The notes under the pieces were generated by a model. The model was not told the origin of the DNA, ran no database searches, and saw only the letters and a program-made list of their open reading frames with translations. DNA of 64,000 nt, taken from assembly GCF_900323545.1 (NCBI RefSeq), contig NZ_OOHN01000008.1:79940-143939 (forward strand), in the 5' to 3' direction. A program made the translations under genes and the position numbers. Source of the DNA: Actinomyces sp. Marseille-P3109. GTDB taxonomy: Bacteria; Actinomycetota; Actinomycetes; Actinomycetales; Actinomycetaceae. Shown piece after piece: positions 26,243-35,106 of the stretch (position 1 is its first letter; every line of letters begins with the position of its first letter).

Positions 26243-26334
26243 CCCCACCTCGACGGCCGCCCGGTGTGACCAGGATCGGATGTGGTGCGGGCGTCGTCGG
26301 GCCCTGGGGAGCGGCCGGGGCGGGCGGGCGCCGT

Positions 26335-26340
26335 TAGACT
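26335..26340 (+). promoter_or_regulatory. -10 element of lysS, leaderless
   Basis: TAGACT ends 7 nt before the GTG at 26348. Confidence 0.55.
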
Positions 26341-26347
26341 CCTTCAC

Positions 26348-28036
26348 GTGACAGACGAGAGCACCCTCAGCCCCGACCCGACCGCCACCGACGCCCCTGC
26401 CGGCACCGAGTCCTCGAAGTCGCCGACGTCGGCGGACCAGCCCAAGCAGCCCAAGGCCGACCCGGGCCCGGGTGAGCAGTTCGAGGTCCGTGCCGGCAAG
26501 CGCGAGCGCCTGCGCGGCGAGGGCTGGGACCCCTACCCGGTCTCCGTGCCCGTCACCACCACGATTGCCGCCGTGCGCGAGGCCTACTCCCACCTCGAGG
26601 CCGGTGACGAGACCGACGACGTCGTCGGCGTGGCCGGGCGCGTCGTCTTCCTGCGCAACACCGGTCGCCTGTGCTTCGCCACCCTTCAGGACGGGGCCGG
26701 CGCCACTCTGCAGGCCATGCTCTCGGCCAAGGCACTGCCCTCCGAGGGCCACACCTCCCTGGCCGCCTTCAAGGCCGACGTCGACCTGGGTGACCACCTC
26801 TTCGTTCACGGCCGCGTCATCTCCTCGCGCCGCGGGGAGCTGTCCGTCATGGCCGAGCCCGTCCTGCGCGAGGGCTCCGAGGCCGCCACGGCCGGGGACG
26901 ACGACGTCGAGGTCCCCGCCTGGCGGATCGCCTCCAAGGCCCTGCGCCCCCTGCCCAAGACCTGGACCAACGAGGCTGGCGAGGCGGTGACGCTCTCGGA
27001 GGAGCAGCGCGTGCGCCGTCGTGAGCTCGACCTGCTCACCCGGCCCGCCGCCCGCGACATGGTGCGCACCCGCGCCGCCGTTGTGCGCTCCATCCGCGAG
27101 AACTTCTTCCGCCGCGACTACCTGGAGCTGGAGACCCCCATGCTCCAGGTCATTCACGGCGGTGCGGCCGCGCGCCCGTTCATCACCCACATGAACGCCT
27201 TCGACATGGATCTCTACCTGCGCATCGCCACGGAGATCTACCTCAAGCGCGCCGTGGTCGGCGGCGTCGACCGCGTCTTCGAGATCAACCGCAACTTCCG
27301 CAATGAGGGTGCCGACTCCTCGCACTCCCCGGAGTTCACCGCCCTGGAGGCTTACGAGGCCTACTCCGACTACGACGGCATGGCCGAGCTGACCCGCAAC
27401 CTCGTCCAGCAGGCGGCGCGCGACGCCTTCGGCCTGCCCGAGGGCGGGGAGGTCGTCACCCTGGCCGACGGCACCGAGTACGACCTGTCGGGCCAGTGGG
27501 ACAAGATCGACCTCTACACCTCCGTCTCCGAGGCCCTCGGCGAGGAGATCACGGTGGAGACACCGCGCGAGCAGCTGGTCGCCCACGCCGAGAGGATCGG
27601 CCTGGAGGTCGACGACTACGCCGTGGCCGGCAAGGTCGTCGAGGACATCTTCGAAGAGCTCGTCGGCAACAAGCTGTGGGCCCCCACCTTCGTCTACGAC
27701 TTCCCCGAGGACACCTCACCGCTGACCCGCTACCACCGCAGCAAGCCGGGCCTGACCGAGAAGTGGGACCTCTACGTGCGCGGCTTCGAGACCGCCACCG
27801 CCTACTCCGAGCTCGCCGACCCCGTGGTCCAGCGCGAGCGCTTCGAGGCCCAGGCCCTGGCGGCAGCCAAGGGCGACCCCGAGGCCATGGTCCTGGACGA
27901 GGACTTCCTCGTGGCCATGGAGCAGGGCTTCCCGCCGTCGGGCGGCATGGGCATGGGCATCGACCGCCTCCTCATGGTGCTCACCGGCCAGGGGATCCGC
28001 GAGACCATCACCTTCCCCCTGGTCAAGCGGAGCTGA
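26348..28036 (+). CDS. lysS: Lysyl-tRNA synthetase, class II
   Basis: Protein of 562 residues that charges tRNA-Lys. After a disordered Thr/Ser/Pro-rich leader of about 40 residues come the OB-fold anticodon-binding domain and the class II catalytic core. Motif 2 is visible as [11 protein letters not shown] followed by S-H-S-P-E-F-T, and motif 3 as [19 protein letters not shown] at 26348 is chosen for the TAGACT hexamer 7 nt upstream and because the next in-frame start would cut into the leader; a longer frame to 26282 has no support. It ends the panC-panD-lysS run and converges with the DivIVA-like gene. Confidence 0.96.
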   Translation: MTDESTLSPDPTATDAPAGTESSKSPTSADQPKQPKADPGPGEQFEVRAGKRERLRGEGWDPYPVSVPVTTTIAAVREAYSHLEAGDETDDVVGVAGRVVFLRNTGRLCFATLQDGAGATLQAMLSAKALPSEGHTSLAAFKADVDLGDHLFVHGRVISSRRGELSVMAEPVLREGSEAATAGDDDVEVPAWRIASKALRPLPKTWTNEAGEAVTLSEEQRVRRRELDLLTRPAARDMVRTRAAVVRSIRENFFRRDYLELETPMLQVIHGGAAARPFITHMNAFDMDLYLRIATEIYLKRAVVGGVDRVFEINRNFRNEGADSSHSPEFTALEAYEAYSDYDGMAELTRNLVQQAARDAFGLPEGGEVVTLADGTEYDLSGQWDKIDLYTSVSEALGEEITVETPREQLVAHAERIGLEVDDYAVAGKVVEDIFEELVGNKLWAPTFVYDFPEDTSPLTRYHRSKPGLTEKWDLYVRGFETATAYSELADPVVQRERFEAQALAAAKGDPEAMVLDEDFLVAMEQGFPPSGGMGMGIDRLLMVLTGQGIRETITFPLVKRS

Positions 28037-28086
28037 TCCGGGCAGCCGGCACTCGCAGGCCTGAGAGACGGTCGGGGTTGGCTGGT

Positions 28087-28636
28087 TCAGAACCCGGAGG
28101 TCCCCAGGCGGCGCTGGGCGGACTCGAGCTCGGCGCGCAGGTAGGCGTTCTCCTGCTGGAGCTGGGCGATGTACTGGTCACGCTGGGCGATCGCCTCGGC
28201 GCACTGAGAACCGCTGGTCCCGGCGCCCCCCCCCCGAGGTGTACCCGCTCTGGGCCGGGTCGGCGCCGTAGGCCCCACCGACTCCGGCGCTAGTGCCGGG
28301 CTGGCCGGCGAATGCGTTGCCCAGCTGCGCCTCAAGCGTCTCCATGGCTGCGACGACCTGGGCAAGGAAGGCATCGACCTCATCGATGTGGTAACCCGAC
28401 CACCTGGTGGTCGCGAACCGTATGCTCCTGACGTTGCCTGACGTCAACAGGATCTCGGCCCGCCGGTGCGAGGGGCTTGCGGGCTCTCTCAGGGCGCCGA
28501 GTCGCTCCTCGAGTCCGCGCATCGTGGTGGTCACCTCGTCGAGGAACTCGTCGACCTCGTCCTGGTTGTAGCCCTCCTTGAACGATGAGACCTGGAACTT
28601 CACGTTGAGAACGTCGTCGGCTGTCAGTAGCGTCAT
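28087..28636 (-). pseudogene. DivIVA domain protein, frameshifted in a C10 tract
   Basis: ATG at 28636 follows AAGGAG with a 7-nt spacer. The first frame encodes a DivIVA-type segment (L-T-A-D-D-V-L-N-V-K-F ... G-Y-N-Q-D-E-V-D-E-F-L-D-E-V) and a second copy (I-R-F-A-T-T-R-W-S-G-Y-H-I-D-E-V-D-A-F-L). At 28226-28235 a run of ten C (ten G in the message) shifts the frame. With nine, the reading continues as S-G-G-G-A-G-T-S-G-S-Q into a coiled-coil tail A-E-A-I-A-Q-R-D-Q-Y-I-A-Q-L-Q that ends at 28087. As written, the protein misses its coiled coil and ends at 28178. Intact relatives are polar or septal scaffold-like proteins. This may be phase variation, a true lesion or a sequencing error. Confidence 0.8.
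28226..28235 (-). repeat. Homopolymer C10 (G10 in the message) inside the DivIVA-like gene
   Basis: Ten consecutive C on the plus strand. Nine would restore one continuous reading frame of about 183 codons. Runs of this length are prone to slippage. Confidence 0.9.
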
Positions 28637-28854
28637 GCTCTACTCCTTGTTGTCGCATTCTGTGCGTGATTCCGGTCCTCAACCCCGCTCAGGTCCGCCC
28701 CAGCCAGCTGCAGGTCCTCCACCATCTCACCGGCGGCCAGCTCGTCCGCCTCACCGTTACGCAGACGGCTGAGCTCCGGTGCCTTGAGGACCGGCGGTCG
28801 CGGGGAGGGCGCGGAGGAGTTGCCTGAGGCGGCGTCGGTCCGTCGGACGGTCAT
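28633..28854 (-). pseudogene. Possible truncated pentapeptide-repeat protein N-terminus
   Basis: An open frame of 73 codons from ATG 28854. Its middle reads P-R-P-P-V-L-K-A-P-E-L and D-L-Q-L-A-G-A-D-L-S-G-V-E, which looks like the start of an actinobacterial pentapeptide-repeat protein (A-[DN]-L-x-x register). Instead of further repeats, the frame runs through the ribosome-binding site of the DivIVA-like gene and stops in an ATGA overlap with its start. I infer a gene cut off by deletion next to the DivIVA gene. It could also be a small genuine protein. Confidence 0.4.
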
Positions 28855-29062
28855 GGTCCTGTTCTATCCCAGATCGACCCCGGGCACCGGGGTCGTTCTC
28901 CCCAGTGCCCGAGGGCGAAGAAAAGGGGCTTATGTCCACATCTGCCACAAAGGCCCGAGATGGAGTCCAGTCGGCGAAAGGAAACTGCATCATTCTGCGG
29001 TTCGTGTCGTTGGTGGCAGTGATGCTCAGGTCCCTTTGCGACAGATTCGGACACTACCGCTG
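28855..29062. other. Intergenic region downstream of the FtsX-type permease
   Basis: About 200 bp, less GC-rich than its surroundings. No gene is supported; short frames on both strands lack start signals and family likeness. Confidence 0.4.
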
Positions 29063-31276
29063 CTACTCGAATCGGACGGTGGTGCCGGTCAGCATTCGCC
29101 TGCCGTAGCGGGCACTGACCAGGGTCGCCACCGCTACCAGTGACAGACAGACCCCCAGCACCAGCCAGTAGCTGCCGTCCGGCCAGCTGATGTGGCGGCC
29201 CGACACGCCTCCGACCAGCGACCACGCGGTCAGCCATCCCAGGCCGATGCTCATCACCAGGGCCGTCGCCGCCGGCAGCATCGTCTCGTAGGAGACCATG
29301 GTGCGCAGCGTCGCCGCAGGCATACCCACCAGGCGCAGCAGACCAAGGACCCGCCGGCGTCCCAGCAGCGCCGCCACCGTCGAGACCCCGAGCGACACCG
29401 TGGAGATCCCCGCGGCGATGATGATGCCGATATAGCCGAGCCGGGCGAACTGGTTCTCCATGGCGTTGGCCTGAATGCTTTGGATCGAGCCGGGCGAGGA
29501 GGGGGAGGAGCCCAGCGCAAGATCGGAGGTGACGAGTGCGGTCCGGGCCCGCTCGACGGCGCCGGGGCTGGCCGGGTCGGTGCCTACGAGGATGACGGGC
29601 GCACCCTGCTCACGGGTGGTCGCCAGTTCCTCGGCGCCGACCGGCGACGGCGAGGCGGCCGCGTTCTCGTACAGCCACCGGGTGCTGATGCTCACTGCGC
29701 CGTCGGGCGCCTCCACATGCGGCGCCCCGAGGGCCTCCGCCTTGTCGGCCTCGAGGATGACTCGCCCCTCCTGCCTGGAGTCCCCACTGATCCGTCCTAC
29801 CGCCACCGTCGTCACGCCGGGGACGGCGGTGAGCCGGCCGACGGCGCTCTCCAGGGTGGTCTCGTCGCTGACCGCAGGGATGGCCTCGAGCGTCGAGGGG
29901 TTCAGGTGACCGTTGCCTTGAGTGATGTCGCGGGTGCCCGCGGCGACCGTGATGGCGACGGCGAAGACCGTCATGGCGTAGACGGCGATGACGACGCCGG
30001 CCACCGCCTTGAAGACCGCCCGGGGGTGCTGGGTGATCCGGTTGAAGCCGATGACCTGCGCCGCCGAGCGGGCCAGCGCCCCTCCGCCTCGCGCCACCCA
30101 CCAGGTCAGGACCGGGCCGGCCCACAACAGCCCCAGCATCGCGCACAGGAAGGAGGCGGGCAGCAGGTAGATGGTCAGTGCGGGCTCCTGGCGGGCCACC
30201 GCTGGGGTGCTCGCCAGCCCCGCCATCCCGAGGATCACGGGCGCTAGCGCGAGGAGGCGGGGCCGGCGCTCGCTGCGCTCCCGGGACCCGCCCAGAGGGC
30301 CGACGTCGGCCCGTCGCGTACGCCACCAGGCCACGGCCGCCGCCCCCGCCGTGGTGACGGCGACGGCGAGGACCGCATTGACCGGCGAGCGCAGCAGGTC
30401 GGAGTGGTAGAAGCGGCTCGACCCCAGCGTGATCTGAGCGGCCACGGGAATCATGACCAGGTGGAGCGCCACGCCCGCCAGGGCGCCGACGAAGGTGGTG
30501 GCCCCGATCTCCAGGGCCGCGGTGCGGGCCACCTGCTGGGGCGTGGCCCCGATGAGGCGCAGCGTGGCGAAGCGCTCGGCCCGCTGCGCCGCGCCCAGGT
30601 CGGTGACGATCCCGACGAGCAGCAGCGCGGGCACAAGGACCGCGATAGCGCCGATGAGCATCGCGATCCGATACGCCTCGTTCTCGTAGGGGACGCCCTG
30701 GAAGGAGGTGACCACCTGGGGAGGGATGAACGACTGGGAGGAGGCCACGGTCCCCAGGTCCGTTCCGACGACGGCCACCAACGAGTCCGGGCCCTCGACG
30801 GCGTCGGGGCCCAGGACGCCCACCTGCTTGCCATAGCGGTCACCGAGCTGATCGGCGGGAAGGGAGGCGATGCGCTCGGCCAGGGCCGGTGAGGCGAGGT
30901 ACTCGCCCTGCTTCGGTACGACGTCGGAGCCCGGGACCCTCACCGAGGTGGCGCCCGACTCCGGCAGGGCCACCTGCAGAACCGTGATCGGTTCGTCGCC
31001 CACCGTGTCGAGGCTGCTGGCGACGGCCAGTTCGTCACCGGTCAGGACATGGTCGGGCTGGAGGTCCGTGTGGTTCGACTGCTCGGAGATGCCGGGCATG
31101 AGGGCGATGGAGGCCCAGCTGGAGCGTATGCTGCGCTCGGGGAAGGCCTGGGCGGCGGCCAGCAGCATGAGGAACAGCGCCACCCCCACCATGACTCCGG
31201 CGACGATCCCGGCCAGACGGCGCCGGGCGGAGCGGTCGTTGGCGACGAGCAGCCGGGTCAGGGCGATGCGGCTCAT
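29063..31276 (-). CDS. ABC transporter permease, FtsX-like
   Basis: Membrane subunit of 737 residues. An N-terminal helix (about 18-42) is followed by an extracytoplasmic domain, a block of helices starting near 235 (A-M-L-I-G-A-I-A-V-L-V-P-A-L-L-L-V-G-I), more helices in the middle, and a final set with the FtsX-type signature L-L-R-L-V-G-M-P. A cytoplasmic A-T-L-R-L-I-G-A-T-P-Q-Q-V segment marks the first FtsX module. The start ATG overlaps the ATPase stop as ATGA. It is the last gene of a padR-ATPase-permease operon. The exported substrate is unknown; antimicrobial peptides or lipids are family possibilities. Confidence 0.9.
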   Translation of the reverse strand: MSRIALTRLLVANDRSARRRLAGIVAGVMVGVALFLMLLAAAQAFPERSIRSSWASIALMPGISEQSNHTDLQPDHVLTGDELAVASSLDTVGDEPITVLQVALPESGATSVRVPGSDVVPKQGEYLASPALAERIASLPADQLGDRYGKQVGVLGPDAVEGPDSLVAVVGTDLGTVASSQSFIPPQVVTSFQGVPYENEAYRIAMLIGAIAVLVPALLLVGIVTDLGAAQRAERFATLRLIGATPQQVARTAALEIGATTFVGALAGVALHLVMIPVAAQITLGSSRFYHSDLLRSPVNAVLAVAVTTAGAAAVAWWRTRRADVGPLGGSRERSERRPRLLALAPVILGMAGLASTPAVARQEPALTIYLLPASFLCAMLGLLWAGPVLTWWVARGGGALARSAAQVIGFNRITQHPRAVFKAVAGVVIAVYAMTVFAVAITVAAGTRDITQGNGHLNPSTLEAIPAVSDETTLESAVGRLTAVPGVTTVAVGRISGDSRQEGRVILEADKAEALGAPHVEAPDGAVSISTRWLYENAAASPSPVGAEELATTREQGAPVILVGTDPASPGAVERARTALVTSDLALGSSPSSPGSIQSIQANAMENQFARLGYIGIIIAAGISTVSLGVSTVAALLGRRRVLGLLRLVGMPAATLRTMVSYETMLPAATALVMSIGLGWLTAWSLVGGVSGRHISWPDGSYWLVLGVCLSLVAVATLVSARYGRRMLTGTTVRFE

Positions 31277-32139
31277 GACGGGCTCCCGGTGGCGGCGTGC
31301 CGGGGCTTGCTCGGGCCGGATCCGGTCTGCATGGCCCCGGGGCCGATGCGGCCGTCGCGCACGGTGACCTCCCGGTCGGCGTAGGCGGCGATGCGCGCAT
31401 CGTGGGTGATGATGACCAGGCTGGCGCCGCGGGAGCGCACCGAGGCCAGCAGCACCTCCATGGTCCGCTCGGCGGCCAGGGAGTCCAGGGAGCCGGTGGG
31501 CTCGTCGGCGAAGAGGATGCGCGGACTGGTCACCAGTGCCCGTGCGACGGCGGCCCGCTGGGCCTGCCCGCCCGAGAGCTGGCCGGGCCGCTTGTCCAGG
31601 TGCTCGCTCAGGCCAAGCTCGCCCAGGGTCTCGCGGGCCCGGGCCAGTGCCTTCCTGCGCGGGGCGCCGGCCAGGAGCAGGGGGATGGTGACGTTGTCCA
31701 GGGCGGAGAGGTCCGGCAGGAGCTGGCCGAACTGGAAGATGAAGCCGAACTCGTTCAGGCGCAGCCGGCTGCGGGCGGCCTCGTCCAGGGCCGCGATGTT
31801 CACTGAGATGTCTTCGGCGGCCTGCGCCGAGACGTCTCCGGACGCCTTGCCGCCGTGGTAGCCGACGCTTCCGGCGTCGGGCACGAGCACCCCGGCCATG
31901 ACGTGCAGGAGGGTGGACTTGCCCGAGCCCGACGGGCCGGTGACGGCCAGGACCTCACCGATCAGGAGGTCCAGGTCGACGCCGCGCAGCGCGCGGGTCT
32001 GCCCGAAGCTCATCTCCAGGCCGCGGGCGCGCATGATGACCTCGCCCGGCGGGTGCGCCTGGTTCTGTTCAGGAGCGGAATTGACGCCGGTGGCTGTGCG
32101 AATGGTCGTCTGGCCGGCTGTATGAGTGGTGGCGCTCAT
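31273..32139 (-). CDS. ABC transporter ATP-binding protein
   Basis: ATPase of 288 residues with an N-terminal Thr/Ala-rich leader (1-33). Walker A is G-P-S-G-S-G-K-S-T, followed by the Q-loop F-I-F-Q-F-G-Q-L-L-P, signature L-S-G-G-Q-A-Q-R and Walker B I-L-F-A-D-E-P-T-G-S-L-D with the H-loop I-T-H-D. An insert of about 20 residues between Walker A and the Q-loop (G-G-K-A-S-G-D-V-S-A-Q-A-A-E-D) is unusual for LolD/MacB relatives. It overlaps padR upstream and the permease downstream, each by ATGA, so the three are translated together. Confidence 0.93.
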   Translation of the reverse strand: MSATTHTAGQTTIRTATGVNSAPEQNQAHPPGEVIMRARGLEMSFGQTRALRGVDLDLLIGEVLAVTGPSGSGKSTLLHVMAGVLVPDAGSVGYHGGKASGDVSAQAAEDISVNIAALDEAARSRLRLNEFGFIFQFGQLLPDLSALDNVTIPLLLAGAPRRKALARARETLGELGLSEHLDKRPGQLSGGQAQRAAVARALVTSPRILFADEPTGSLDSLAAERTMEVLLASVRSRGASLVIITHDARIAAYADREVTVRDGRIGPGAMQTGSGPSKPRHAATGSPS

Positions 32140-32660
32140 GAGCGCACCTCCTCCCGCAGCTCGCCCAAGCGGGCCGCAGTGGTCTCCATCCAGCGCAGGT
32201 CGGCCTCGATGTGGAACAGGGCGTGGTCGGCCAGGAGCACCGTGCGCAGGTCACCGCTCTGCTTGAGCCGGGTCAGCTCGCGCATGCGCGCCATGTGCTC
32301 GGCGCGCTGAAGGTCGAGGAGGTGCCCGGCGTCGTCGTCGAGCATGAGGGCGATGATGGTCTTGGCGAAGATGTCGGCCTGGACATCACCGGCAGGGACG
32401 ACGGGGGTCAGGAGCCACTGCTCGACGCTCTGGCGCCCGGCGTCGGTGACCTCGTAGCGCTTGCGCTCGGGGCCGGAGCCGGGCTCGGTCTCGACCTGGG
32501 TGATGAGCCCATCGCGCACGAGCCGGGCGAGCGTGGCGTAGACCTGGCCGTAGGCCAGCGGCTTGGAGGCGGCGAACCAGTGGTCCCAGGAGCGCTTGAG
32601 ATCGTATCCGTGCCCCGGCCCGGCGCTGAGCAGACCGAGAAGAGTGAGTCTGGATTCCAT
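32136..32660 (-). CDS. PadR family transcriptional regulator
   Basis: Winged-helix regulator of 174 residues. The N-terminus T-L-L-G-L-L-S-A-G-P-G-H-G-Y-D-L-K and the wing segment Q-V-Y-A-T-L-A-R-L-V-R-D-G-L-I are classic PadR, and a C-terminal helical dimer domain follows. ATG 32660 is chosen because TATAGT lies exactly 7 nt upstream on this strand; a longer frame to 32693 would start inside the operator. The inverted repeat TATAC-N7-GTATA overlaps that -10 hexamer, so the protein probably represses its own operon, the ABC exporter included. PadR-ABC operons of this kind often answer to toxic compounds. Confidence 0.93.
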   Translation of the reverse strand: MESRLTLLGLLSAGPGHGYDLKRSWDHWFAASKPLAYGQVYATLARLVRDGLITQVETEPGSGPERKRYEVTDAGRQSVEQWLLTPVVPAGDVQADIFAKTIIALMLDDDAGHLLDLQRAEHMARMRELTRLKQSGDLRTVLLADHALFHIEADLRWMETTAARLGELREEVRS

Positions 32661-32667
32661 GCTCGCG

Positions 32668-32673
32668 ACTATA
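32668..32673 (-). promoter_or_regulatory. -10 element of padR, leaderless
   Basis: TATAGT (minus strand) ends 7 nt before the padR ATG at 32660. It overlaps the TATAC-N7-GTATA inverted repeat. Confidence 0.65.
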
Positions 32674-32686
32674 CGCTGAGTGTATA
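32670..32686. promoter_or_regulatory. Probable PadR operator
   Basis: Inverted repeat TATAC-GCTGAGT-GTATA lies directly over the padR -10 element. Position and symmetry fit autorepression. Confidence 0.55.
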
Positions 32687-32843
32687 CATGCACGGCATAC
32701 TCCGTGAGGAGGAGATACTCGGTCCCGTTGCTCGGGCGGTGGGAGGAGCGCTCATGGTGGGTGCTGGTGTCCGGTGGTAGGCGCTTTGGCCATCAAACTG
32801 ACAGGTCGGACCGTGTTTGACAGACGTTGACCGCACCCTTAGG

Positions 32844-32862
32844 TTAGGTTTGCCTTTGTAGT
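32844..32862 (+). promoter_or_regulatory. DtxR/IdeR-type iron box
   Basis: TTAGGTTTGCCTTTGTAGT matches the left 12 bases of the DtxR consensus TTAGGTTAGCCT at 11 positions, with a poor right half. A second TTAGG precedes it at 32839. It lies 20 nt before the first gene of the siderophore uptake operon, where iron-bound DtxR would repress. Confidence 0.65.
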
Positions 32863-32881
32863 AGGTAATGGGGGAGGCCTG

Positions 32882-33991
32882 ATGGCGAACGAGGTCATCG
32901 GAGACGGCGCTCGTTCCCCTCGTCCCCGCACTCGGGGGATCGGGACGGACAGGCAGACGGTCCGCCCCCGCCTGAGCCCTCTCCTGCGGCGCCCGGCCAT
33001 CCTCCTGGCCGCCGCCGTGCTGCTGGCCGTGTGCGTCCTGGCCTCCCTGTTCATCGGCTCCTCCCGGATCCCCGCCGACCAGGTCGTCCACTACCTGCTC
33101 CACCCGGACGCCTCCAACGTCAGCTACAACATCAACGTCCTGCGCGTTCAGCGCACCATCATCGGCGTGCTCGTGGGCGTGGCCCTGGCGGTGGCCGGCG
33201 CGGTCATGCAGGCCGTCACCCGCAACCCCCTGGCCGAGCCCGGGCTGCTCGGTGTCAACGCCGGCGCCTCGCTGGGCATCGTCCTGGGTACCGCCGCGCT
33301 CGGCGTCCTCCCGGTCCCCGGCCAGCTGCTCCTGGCGGCAGGGGGCGCCCTGGCTGCCACAGTGCTCGTGCAGGTCATCGGCATGATCGGCTCAGCAGGA
33401 GGCTCGTTGGGAGGCTCGGCGTCCTCGCCGGTGCGCCTGGTCCTCATCGGTGTGGCCTTCTCGGCCTTCGCCGGGGCGGTCATCCGCGGCGTCGTGCTGA
33501 CGATGCCGAACCTGTTCCGCACCTTCATCGACTGGGAGGTCGGCTCCCTGACCCGCGTCGACATCCCCCTGCTGCCGATGACTCTCCTCGTGGTCCTGGG
33601 GACCGGCATGGCCTTCCTCCTGGCCGGCGCCCTGGACAACATCGCTCTGGGCGACGACGTCGCCGCCGCCCTGGGCACCCGGGTCGGCCCCGTGCGGGGA
33701 CTGAGCCTGATGGTCATCACCGTCCTGTGCGCCACCGCCACCACGGTGGCCGGACCCATCGGATTCGTGGGGCTCATGGCGCCGCTGACGGCCTCCTGGC
33801 TCATGGGACCGCACCGGGGCTGGATCGTGGCGCTGTGCGCACTGGGCGGCCCCGTCGTCGTCCTGGCCGCCGACGTCCTGGGCCGCGTCCTGGCCCGCCC
33901 CGGGGAGATGCAGGTCGGCCTGCTGACGGCCTTCGTCGGATCGCCCGTCCTGCTGCTCATGGTGCTGCGACTCAAGGGACGGGCCTCATGA
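32882..33991 (+). CDS. Iron-siderophore ABC transporter permease (FecCD family)
   Basis: Membrane permease of 369 residues with about nine to ten helices. The FecCD/BtuC signatures are R-V-Q-R-T-I-I-G-V-L-V-G, A-V-T-R-N-P-L-A-E-P-G-L-L-G-V-N-A-G-A-S and G-P-I-G-F-V-G-L-M-A-P. ATG at 32882 follows GGGGAGGCCTG. It is the first gene of a four-gene operon with a second permease, an ATPase and a binding lipoprotein, behind a DtxR-type iron box. The cargo is probably a ferric siderophore. Partnering with the second permease as a heterodimer is typical of FepDG-like systems. Confidence 0.94.
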   Translation: MANEVIGDGARSPRPRTRGIGTDRQTVRPRLSPLLRRPAILLAAAVLLAVCVLASLFIGSSRIPADQVVHYLLHPDASNVSYNINVLRVQRTIIGVLVGVALAVAGAVMQAVTRNPLAEPGLLGVNAGASLGIVLGTAALGVLPVPGQLLLAAGGALAATVLVQVIGMIGSAGGSLGGSASSPVRLVLIGVAFSAFAGAVIRGVVLTMPNLFRTFIDWEVGSLTRVDIPLLPMTLLVVLGTGMAFLLAGALDNIALGDDVAAALGTRVGPVRGLSLMVITVLCATATTVAGPIGFVGLMAPLTASWLMGPHRGWIVALCALGGPVVVLAADVLGRVLARPGEMQVGLLTAFVGSPVLLLMVLRLKGRAS

Positions 33992-35106
33992 GGGGCGGCG
34001 AGTCGAACCGCACCGCGGCCCCGCTGGCCCGGTCCGAGTACCGTGGTCCGCGCCGCGGCCTCCACGTGGGGACCGACGCCGGACGCCTGTGGATCGTCGT
34101 CGGCCGCTGGTCGGTGCTCATCACCCCTCGCCACGTCGTCGTCGGCCTCATGCTGCTGGCGCTCAGCCTCGCGGTCGCTGTGGCCGCCCTGCGTCTGGGA
34201 AAGTTCACCGTCTCCACGCCGGAGGTCATCGACGCGCTCCAGGGGCAGGGGCGCAGGATCGTCCAGGTCGTCGTCGTCAAGTGGAAGCTGCCCCGGATCC
34301 TGCTGGGGCTCGTGGCGGGCCTGGCCCTGGGCGTGGCCGGCGCCGTCTTCCAGACCATCACCCGCAACCCCCTGGGCTCGCCCGACCTCATCGGCTTCAG
34401 CACGGGCGCACAGACCGGGATCCTGGTCAGTGTCCTGCTCCTGCCCGGCTCCATGCTGTCCACCTCCCTGGCCTCCTTCATCGGCGGGGCCGCCGTGGGG
34501 GCGGTGACCTACCTCGTCTCGCTGCGCGGCGGATTCACCGGGCTGCGCTTCATCCTGGTGGGGATCGCCATCAGCTCGATGCTCGTCTCGGTCAACCGCT
34601 GGCTCCTGGTACGGGTCGACGACGACGAGGGCCTGGGCGCCCTCAAGGCCATCACCGGCACCCTCGGGGCCGCCCGGTGGCCGGTGGTGACCCCGACCTG
34701 TCTGGCCATCGGGGTCGTCGTGACCCTCACCCTGCTGGCCGCCCGGCACCTGCGGGTCCTGTGCCTGGGGGAGCAGGTGGCCACCATCCTGGGCAGCCCC
34801 ACCCGCCGCGCCAGCGCCCTCCTCATCCTGCTGGGCACCGTGCTGGTGGCCGTGGTGACGATGGCGGCCGGCCCCATCGGCTTCGTGGCCCTCGTGGCGC
34901 CCCATCTGGCCCGCTTCCTCACCGGCTCCCCTCAGCCCCCGCTGCTGGTCTCCGGCCTGACCGGGAGCCTCCTGCTGGCGGGAGCCGACCTGCTCAGCCA
35001 GCTGGTGCTCGAGTCGATGCCCGTGAGCGTGGTGACCAACGCCGTCGGCGGGCTCTACCTCATGGTGGCGCTGACCGTGGCGGCGCACGGAAGGAGATCC
35101 CTGTGA
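33988..35106 (+). CDS. Iron-siderophore ABC transporter permease (FecCD family), second subunit
   Basis: Permease of 372 residues, overlapping the first as ATGA. A basic N-terminus of about 45 residues is followed by nine to ten helices. Family signatures are K-L-P-R-I-L-L-G-L-V-A-G, T-I-T-R-N-P-L-G-S-P-D-L-I-G-F-S-T-G and G-P-I-G-F-V-A-L-V-A-P-H-L-A-R. It resembles FepG of the FepDG heterodimer. The stop overlaps the ATPase GTG (GTGA). Both permeases have intact signature loops, so the channel should be functional. Confidence 0.94.
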   Translation: MRGGESNRTAAPLARSEYRGPRRGLHVGTDAGRLWIVVGRWSVLITPRHVVVGLMLLALSLAVAVAALRLGKFTVSTPEVIDALQGQGRRIVQVVVVKWKLPRILLGLVAGLALGVAGAVFQTITRNPLGSPDLIGFSTGAQTGILVSVLLLPGSMLSTSLASFIGGAAVGAVTYLVSLRGGFTGLRFILVGIAISSMLVSVNRWLLVRVDDDEGLGALKAITGTLGAARWPVVTPTCLAIGVVVTLTLLAARHLRVLCLGEQVATILGSPTRRASALLILLGTVLVAVVTMAAGPIGFVALVAPHLARFLTGSPQPPLLVSGLTGSLLLAGADLLSQLVLESMPVSVVTNAVGGLYLMVALTVAAHGRRSL

